A program made the translations under genes and the position numbers. The notes under the pieces are model-generated. The model saw only the letters and a program-made list of their open reading frames with translations. It made no database searches and was not told where the DNA came from. A stretch of DNA of 9,117 nt from Verrucomicrobiota bacterium (GTDB lineage Bacteria > Verrucomicrobiota > Verrucomicrobiia > Chthoniobacterales > UBA10450), in the NCBI GenBank assembly GCA_003217835.1, contig QHMQ01000094.1:1-9117 (forward strand), in the 5' to 3' direction. Shown one piece after another: positions 4,805-9,117 of this stretch (its first letter is position 1; each line of letters begins with the position of its first letter).

Positions 4805-6808
4805 ATGAGCGGCTTCTTCGAGGAAGTGAAACGGCGGAAGGTTTACCGCGTTGCCGCAGCCTATGTCATAGCTGGCGGCGGCATTATACAGCTGGCCTCC
4901 GCTGCGTTTCCGGCGTGGGAATTGCCAAACTGGACGCTGCGTCTCGTCATCGTGACATTACTCATCGGTTTTCCGATCGCGCTGATTCTCGCATGGGCAT
5001 TTGATGTCACGGCGCAAGGTATAAAGACGACGCCGACGGCTCTGCCAGGAACGCACCGTCGGCGCAACGTGATTATACTTGTCGCAACAGGCGTGATCGT
5101 TTCGGCAGTCGCAGGATTTTTTCTCCTGCCCAGGGCCTCCGCGCACAAAATCGACAAGTCGATTGCGGTGCTGCCGTTTGAAAATTTGAGCGATGACAAG
5201 GAAAACGCCTACTTCGCCGACGGGATTCAGGACGACGTGCTCACCAATTTGTCGAAGATTGGCGATCTAAAAGTGATCTCGCGCACATCCGTTATGGCAT
5301 ATCGCGGACAGACACCAAACATTCGTGAAATCGGAAAAGCGCTCGGCGTTTCCTCAATTTTAGAAGGCAGCGTTCGCCGCATCGGCAATCGGGTGCGCGT
5401 GAACGTCCAATTGATTAATGCCTCGAATGACGAGCACATGTGGGCGGAAGACTACGATCGTGACTTAACCGATGTGTTCGCGATTCAAACTGATCTCGCC
5501 CAAAAAATTGTCGGCGAACTTCAGGCAAAACTGTCACCCACGGAAAAAGCGCTCATGGAACGCAAGCCTACGGAAAATGGCGAAGCCTATCTCGCCTTTG
5601 TCCAGGCACATGATCTCCAGTGCGCCGTTGAGGACACTGGCAAACTCAAACAAAGCGAGCAGCTTTATGCCCGCGCCATCGAGCTCGACCCGAAATTTGC
5701 GCTCGCTCTTGCGCGTTACTCACAGTTGCAAAGTTGGCTCTTTCATACCGTCGAACCCACTCGGGAACGCCGCCAAAAAGCCCGCACTCTCGCCGAGCAG
5801 GCCCTGCAATTACAGCCTGACCTGCCAGAGGCGCACTTAGCCATGGGGCTTTCGTATTACTATGGCGACAACAATTACGACGCAGCGCAGAAAGAATTCG
5901 AAATCGCCCGGCGCGGATTGCCTAACGAATCGGAAGTTTATCTCGCTCTCGCCGCGATCCAGCGCCGCCAGGGCAAATGGGCAGAATCAACTGCGAACTT
6001 TGAAAAGGCCGCCAGTTTGAATCCGAAAGAGAGCTGGCCGCTGCAAAATCTTGCTTTCAACTACGAGATGCTGCGGAACTTCGATGCAGCCAACAAGACG
6101 ATCGACCGCGGGCTTGAAGTGGATCCAGGGGGCTTGGGGCTTTGGGAGATGAAGTCCAAGCTGGCCATCGCTGAAAAGGGCGATCTGAGCGTTTCCGAGA
6201 AAGCATTTCAGGCGGTGAAATCGATGCCGATGAACAACGAGCAGAAACTTAGGATCGCCGGCTCGCGCGCGAACGTTTTTCTTTTGGAACGCAAGTATCA
6301 AGAAGGATTGCGAGAAGCGGAGAGCCTGCCGGACGATGTCCTCCACGCCGCATTCGAGCAGCACCTGAGTGACAAATATTATCTCATCGGCTTTGCGCGA
6401 AAGGCGCTTCAGGACAACGCCGGCGCGCGGGCCGCCTTCCTGAAAGCAAAAGACCTTCTCGAAGCGCAACTGAAACAAAGCCCCGATTCGGCGGACATGC
6501 ATATTCAGCTCGCGAAAGTACTCGCCTATCTCGGAGAAAAAGATGCTGCGCTCGCTGAAGCGCAACGCGCTACCGAATTGCTTCCGGAGAGCAAAGACGC
6601 CTTTGGCGGTCCGGAAATTGCGGCTGGGATGGCCGAAGTTCACGTCATTCTTGGCGATAACGGTCGCGCGATCGAAATTCTCGACGGACTGTTGAGCCGA
6701 CCGAGCGCGGTCACCGTGCAGGGTCTGAAAATAAATCCGATTTGGGACCCGTTGCGAAACGATCCACGGTTTCAAGCTTTGCTGAACAAACACGGTGCCG
6801 AAGCTTAG
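4805..6808 (+). CDS. Membrane-anchored TolB-like/tetratricopeptide repeat protein
   Basis: This 667-residue protein starts MSGFFEEVKRRKVYRVAAAY, the usual opening of a large family of bacterial TolB-like/TPR proteins often labelled adenylate cyclase-like. Three hydrophobic segments (about 17-36, 44-67 and 88-108) anchor it. A TolB-N/FlgO-like domain follows (about 117-240: KSIAVLPFENLSDDKENAYFA, then LEGSVRRIGNRVRVNVQLI). Residues about 260-655 are TPR helices with typical A/Y-x-x-A-I-x-L-x-P patterns (YARAIELDPKFALA, FEKAASLNP, AQRATELLPES). It ends NPIWDPLRNDPRFQALL, the common family terminus. There is no nucleotide cyclase or N-terminal DNA-binding domain, so catalysis is not expected; a protein-interaction scaffold at the inner membrane is more likely. 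ATG 4805 is chosen because an earlier GTG (4751) adds residues not typical of the family. It overlaps the next gene by 14 bp. Confidence 0.9.
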   Translation: MSGFFEEVKRRKVYRVAAAYVIAGGGIIQLASAAFPAWELPNWTLRLVIVTLLIGFPIALILAWAFDVTAQGIKTTPTALPGTHRRRNVIILVATGVIVSAVAGFFLLPRASAHKIDKSIAVLPFENLSDDKENAYFADGIQDDVLTNLSKIGDLKVISRTSVMAYRGQTPNIREIGKALGVSSILEGSVRRIGNRVRVNVQLINASNDEHMWAEDYDRDLTDVFAIQTDLAQKIVGELQAKLSPTEKALMERKPTENGEAYLAFVQAHDLQCAVEDTGKLKQSEQLYARAIELDPKFALALARYSQLQSWLFHTVEPTRERRQKARTLAEQALQLQPDLPEAHLAMGLSYYYGDNNYDAAQKEFEIARRGLPNESEVYLALAAIQRRQGKWAESTANFEKAASLNPKESWPLQNLAFNYEMLRNFDAANKTIDRGLEVDPGGLGLWEMKSKLAIAEKGDLSVSEKAFQAVKSMPMNNEQKLRIAGSRANVFLLERKYQEGLREAESLPDDVLHAAFEQHLSDKYYLIGFARKALQDNAGARAAFLKAKDLLEAQLKQSPDSADMHIQLAKVLAYLGEKDAALAEAQRATELLPESKDAFGGPEIAAGMAEVHVILGDNGRAIEILDGLLSRPSAVTVQGLKINPIWDPLRNDPRFQALLNKHGAEA

Positions 6809-7571
6809 GGTCGCCGTCCTTTTCCTAGCCGTTGCGACCACGGCGCACGGGAATTGGACAATTCTCTCGGCCGATTCAGAACCGGGAGGCGCCGGCATTG
6901 TGCATCAGCATGTTATCCTGGAGAACGCCGGCACAAATGATCGTGCCGTTGTCGATTTTGCTATTTTCTCCACGAAATCGTGCACGTTGCGCGTGATTCA
7001 AAATGAGGACGGCGCCAGCAATCTCGCCGAAGTGATGACTCGCGGGAAATGTCTGGCCGGCGTTAACGGCGGATATTTCAGTCCGGACTTCGCGCCTATC
7101 GGCTTATTGATCACCGATGGCAACGTGGTTGCGCCATTGCAACGCGCTCGATTGATCACCGGTGTGCTCAGTGCGTCAACGCACGGAGTGCAGATCACAC
7201 GAGTCCGCGAATTTTCACAACAACGAAAAGTCGATGCTGCAGTTCAGTGCGGACCATTCCTTGTCGATCTTGGCCAGCGCGCACGCGGCTTGGACAATTC
7301 GCATTCGGCGCGGCGGACGTTCGCTGCGATGGACAGTTCAGATCGCGCGGCACTCGGATTTTGTTCTGAAATTACACTACTGGAGCTGGCAAAAATTCTC
7401 GCAACTGAGCAGTTAGCTGAGGACTTCAAAATTCTTCGCGCATTAAATCTTGATGGCGGATCGTCGAGCGCATTTTGGTTTAGGCGCGAAACTAGCCATG
7501 CGTTTTCGATTTCGGAACAAAAGACCGTGCGTGACTTTGTCGCGGTGGTGCCGCGAGGTAGCGGCGATTGA
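6795..7571 (+). CDS. Predicted secreted phosphodiester glycosidase (NAGPA-type domain)
   Basis: This 258-residue protein has a signal peptide (K-L-R then VAVLFLAVATTAHG, likely cleaved near residue 19) and a phosphodiester glycosidase domain of the family related to human N-acetylglucosamine-1-phosphodiester alpha-N-acetylglucosaminidase. Diagnostic motifs are AGVNGGYFSP (88-97), QCGPFLVD (151-158), SARRTFAAMD (171-180) and LNLDGGSSSAFW (217-228), which line the active site in the family. The natural substrate is unknown; bacterial members are thought to act on sugar phosphodiesters of the envelope. The GTG start at 6795 lies inside the end of the TPR gene (14-bp overlap, different frame), so translation is probably coupled. 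No Shine-Dalgarno or later start giving a signal peptide is evident. The domain call is firm; the start and substrate are less so. Confidence 0.82.
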   Translation: MPKLRVAVLFLAVATTAHGNWTILSADSEPGGAGIVHQHVILENAGTNDRAVVDFAIFSTKSCTLRVIQNEDGASNLAEVMTRGKCLAGVNGGYFSPDFAPIGLLITDGNVVAPLQRARLITGVLSASTHGVQITRVREFSQQRKVDAAVQCGPFLVDLGQRARGLDNSHSARRTFAAMDSSDRAALGFCSEITLLELAKILATEQLAEDFKILRALNLDGGSSSAFWFRRETSHAFSISEQKTVRDFVAVVPRGSGD

Positions 7572-7611
7572 CCCCAATCGCGTTTTTAGCTCCATTCACA
7601 CAACCGCGGAC

Positions 7612-7625
7612 GGTTCAGGTGAACC
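7612..7625. repeat. Short inverted repeat GGTTCA-GG-TGAACC before the FAH gene
   Basis: Exact 6-bp arms are separated by 2 bp, 16 bp before ATG 7642. The loop is too tight for a good RNA hairpin, so a protein-binding dyad is more plausible if it functions at all. It may be chance. Confidence 0.25.
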
Positions 7626-7641
7626 ACCCTACCTTCTTTAG

Positions 7642-8412
7642 ATGCGCACATTCGGTGGATTTATATCAGGCGATGAATTTTTTTACGGCGAATTACGCGG
7701 CGACGAGGTACATGCATTGGCGCATCCGTATTGGATCGACGTTAAACCGACGGGCGAAGTGCGGAAACTCGCCGATGTAGATATCAATCTTCCGGTTGCA
7801 TCATCGAAATTAATCGCCGTCGGATTGAATTACGCAGATCACATCGCGGAAATGAAGCGGACGCCGTTGGGCACTCCATTGATCTGGTTCAAAGCGCCGA
7901 CGTCGCTCCTACCGCATAATGGCACAATCGAGATCGCGTTTCCCGAGCATCAAACCGATTTTGAAGTCGAGCTTGCGATCGTAATCGGTGCGTTGGCGAA
8001 AGACGTGCCTACGAAACGCGCGCTCGATCATGTTTTCGGCTACACGATCGCGCTCGACATCAGCGATCGTGATTTGCAAAAGAGTGAAAAGCAATTCGGT
8101 CGCTGTAAATCTTTTGATACTTACACGCCCGTTGGGCCGTTCGTGTATTCCGATGTCGATGTTAGCGATCTGCCGATCGAGCTCCGGCAAAATGGGGAGG
8201 TGCGACAGCAAGCGCGCACAAGTCAGATGATTTATTCGGTCGCAGAAATCGTCTCATTCGCCAGTCGGGCGATGACTCTGATGCCGGGCGATGTCATTCT
8301 GACTGGAACACCTTCCGGTGTAGGAGCTATTCGCGCGGGCGATGAATTGGAAGCGAAGATCGGCGATTGGCCGCTGCTGCGAAACCGCGTTACGGACGCG
8401 AGGTACGACTAG
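7642..8412 (+). CDS. Fumarylacetoacetate hydrolase (FAH) family protein
   Basis: This 256-residue protein has a short N-terminal region (1-55) and an FAH catalytic domain (about 56-254). Metal-binding residues are visible as FEVELAIVIG (Glu108, Glu110) and Asp139 in GYTIALDISDRD. GRCKSFDTYTPVGP (153-166) carries the conserved Lys156, and LTGTPSGVG (220-228) closes the active site. Members hydrolyse, isomerise or decarboxylate beta-diketo or 2-oxo acids (acylpyruvase, oxaloacetate decarboxylase, homoprotocatechuate pathway isomerase). Sequence alone does not select one, and no aromatic-degradation genes are adjacent. The cytoplasmic location is inferred from the absence of a signal peptide. 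It starts at ATG 7642, 70 bp after the glycosidase gene, with no clear Shine-Dalgarno, and ends at TAG 8410-8412. Confidence 0.92.
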   Translation: MRTFGGFISGDEFFYGELRGDEVHALAHPYWIDVKPTGEVRKLADVDINLPVASSKLIAVGLNYADHIAEMKRTPLGTPLIWFKAPTSLLPHNGTIEIAFPEHQTDFEVELAIVIGALAKDVPTKRALDHVFGYTIALDISDRDLQKSEKQFGRCKSFDTYTPVGPFVYSDVDVSDLPIELRQNGEVRQQARTSQMIYSVAEIVSFASRAMTLMPGDVILTGTPSGVGAIRAGDELEAKIGDWPLLRNRVTDARYD

Positions 8413-8631
8413 TCCAGTGTGGAAATCGCCTGAATTTGGCGACTCCGTGAATTTGGCGGACTTGCCTTACATCCCGCCAGCGCAGATGATGCGAATCAGA
8501 GATGCGACTTTCGTAAAAGCGAAGTGTCCGCTAAAAAAGGTGAAAAGTTTTGCTCGACTCACAAGTAAACCGTTTGCGATAACGGGAAGCTCGTGCCGCA
8601 ATCGAGCCGGCCACCAAACCCTGCCTCAATT
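8413..8631. other. 219-bp gap with a small tandem repeat and a possible gene remnant
   Basis: No convincing gene is seen. TGAATTTGGCG occurs at 8431-8441 and again at 8448-8458 (period 17 bp), and TCGCC/GGCGA can form a 5-bp stem around the first copy. One + frame without an ATG encodes a short Cys-containing tail ending AKKGEKFCSTHK and a TAA at about 8568. It resembles the end of a small Cys/His protein, but no N-terminus is present. The promoter of the downstream ExbB-like gene must lie here or further upstream, but I cannot point to it. Confidence 0.35.
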
Positions 8632-9117
8632 ATGAAAATATTACTTAGTACCTGCCTATGCTCATTCGCGCTTGCATTGACTTCGCTCGCGCAATCTCCC
8701 GCCCGTCCCGCACCGCCGCAAACATCTCCGGCCGGACCTCCGCCCGGGGCTCCCGCTCCAGCTGTGAGTCCGGGTGCTCTGGCGAATCCTGCCGCACCGG
8801 CACAGCTGCCGGCCGCAAGCGCGCCTCCAGGGGGACCTGCCGCGCCGGCACCCCCAGGCGCGCCCACCTCACCGGCCGCCCCAGGCGCGACGATCAGCGC
8901 TACGTTAAGCCCTGCACCGGCCACCGCTCAGAGCCCTTCGCCGACTGCCGAAGAGAAAACCAGCGGCGGTGTGCTCGGCAGTAACTGGTTGATCGACAAG
9001 TTCCGCAAGGGTGGCCCCATTATGTGGCCGATTTTGATCGTGTCGATCGTCGGCCTCACGGTGGTGATCGAGCGAATCTTTTGGTGGGGCGGCCGCTGGT
9101 TTCGGCGCGATCCGAAA
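8632..9117 (+). CDS. ExbB/TolQ/MotA-type proton channel protein, N-terminal part (runs off the window)
   Basis: From ATG 8632 the frame is open for 162 codons to the last base, so the gene continues outside the window. Residues 1-20 form a signal peptide (MKILL, a hydrophobic core, then TSLA before Gln21). Residues about 22-107 are a low-complexity Pro/Ala/Gly-rich stretch. Then comes the start of an ExbB/TolQ-type channel: LIDKFRKGGPIMWPILIVS, then IVGLTVVIERIFWW, the typical first membrane helix ending in an E-R motif. In the family this subunit works with an ExbD/TolR partner to couple the proton gradient to outer-membrane transport or envelope stability. The Pro/Ala stretch would be periplasmic. 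The remaining helices and any exbD neighbour are beyond the window. No Shine-Dalgarno is visible before the ATG, but the signal peptide supports this start. Confidence 0.82.
   Translation, partial: MKILLSTCLCSFALALTSLAQSPARPAPPQTSPAGPPPGAPAPAVSPGALANPAAPAQLPAASAPPGGPAAPAPPGAPTSPAAPGATISATLSPAPATAQSPSPTAEEKTSGGVLGSNWLIDKFRKGGPIMWPILIVSIVGLTVVIERIFWWGGRWFRRDPK

Noticed and set aside
5987..6898. 303-codon open frame on the - strand
   Set aside because: It lies antisense to the well-supported TPR gene, has no recognisable motif and is explained by codon bias of the + strand gene.
8342..8635. 97-codon + frame overlapping the end of the FAH gene
   Set aside because: Its first part is out-of-frame FAH sequence and the rest has no recognisable domain or ribosome site.
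8559..8924. Gly/Ala-rich - strand frame of 121 codons
   Set aside because: Mirror image of the Pro/Ala-rich codons of the ExbB-like gene; the low complexity alone keeps the frame open.

Overview
The window looks like a chromosomal segment from a Gram-negative soil-type bacterium of moderate GC. Synteny and protein style suggest Verrucomicrobia (Chthoniobacterales/Udaeobacter-like). That assignment is an inference from recognisable protein families and a hyphenated palindrome style, not a database result. No rRNA, tRNA, CRISPR array, transposase or phage gene is visible.

Layout: (1) positions 1-285 hold the 3' end of a 4-alpha-glucanotransferase gene (malQ), + strand. (2) 347-975 encodes a TMEM175-family (DUF1211) potassium-channel-like membrane protein, broken by a one-base frameshift near 529. 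(3) 976-1037 is a compact palindromic element with 9-bp terminal inverted repeats, between two convergent genes. (4) 1040-3681 on the - strand is a two-gene operon, metK then ahcY: S-adenosylmethionine (SAM) synthetase and S-adenosylhomocysteine (SAH) hydrolase. (5) Divergent from it at 3800-4732 is an ArsR-type winged-helix regulator fused to a SAM-dependent methyltransferase-like domain. This is the architecture of SahR-type regulators of the SAM cycle. The short divergent intergenic region carries a TATCGT-N3-ACGATA inverted repeat and a 10-bp palindrome overlapping plausible promoters. (6) 4805-6808 is a membrane-anchored TolB-like/TPR protein. It overlaps by 14 bp a predicted secreted phosphodiester glycosidase (NAGPA-type) at 6795-7571. 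(7) 7642-8412 is a fumarylacetoacetate hydrolase (FAH) family enzyme. (8) After a 219-bp gap with small repeats, 8632 to the window end is the 5' part of an ExbB/TolQ/MotA-type proton-channel gene. It has a signal peptide and a long Pro/Ala-rich linker, and it runs off the window.

How the genes work together: the clearest functional unit is the activated-methyl cycle module. MetK makes SAM, AhcY clears the SAH by-product of methylation, and the divergent ArsR-methyltransferase fusion is the likely SAH/SAM-sensing repressor of both. The TPR protein and glycosidase probably form a translationally coupled pair of unknown purpose. The FAH enzyme and ExbB-like gene are probably independent neighbours. 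The most notable items are the putative SAH regulon with its visible operator, the palindromic element, the frameshifted TMEM175 gene and the ExbB-like protein with its low-complexity extension.
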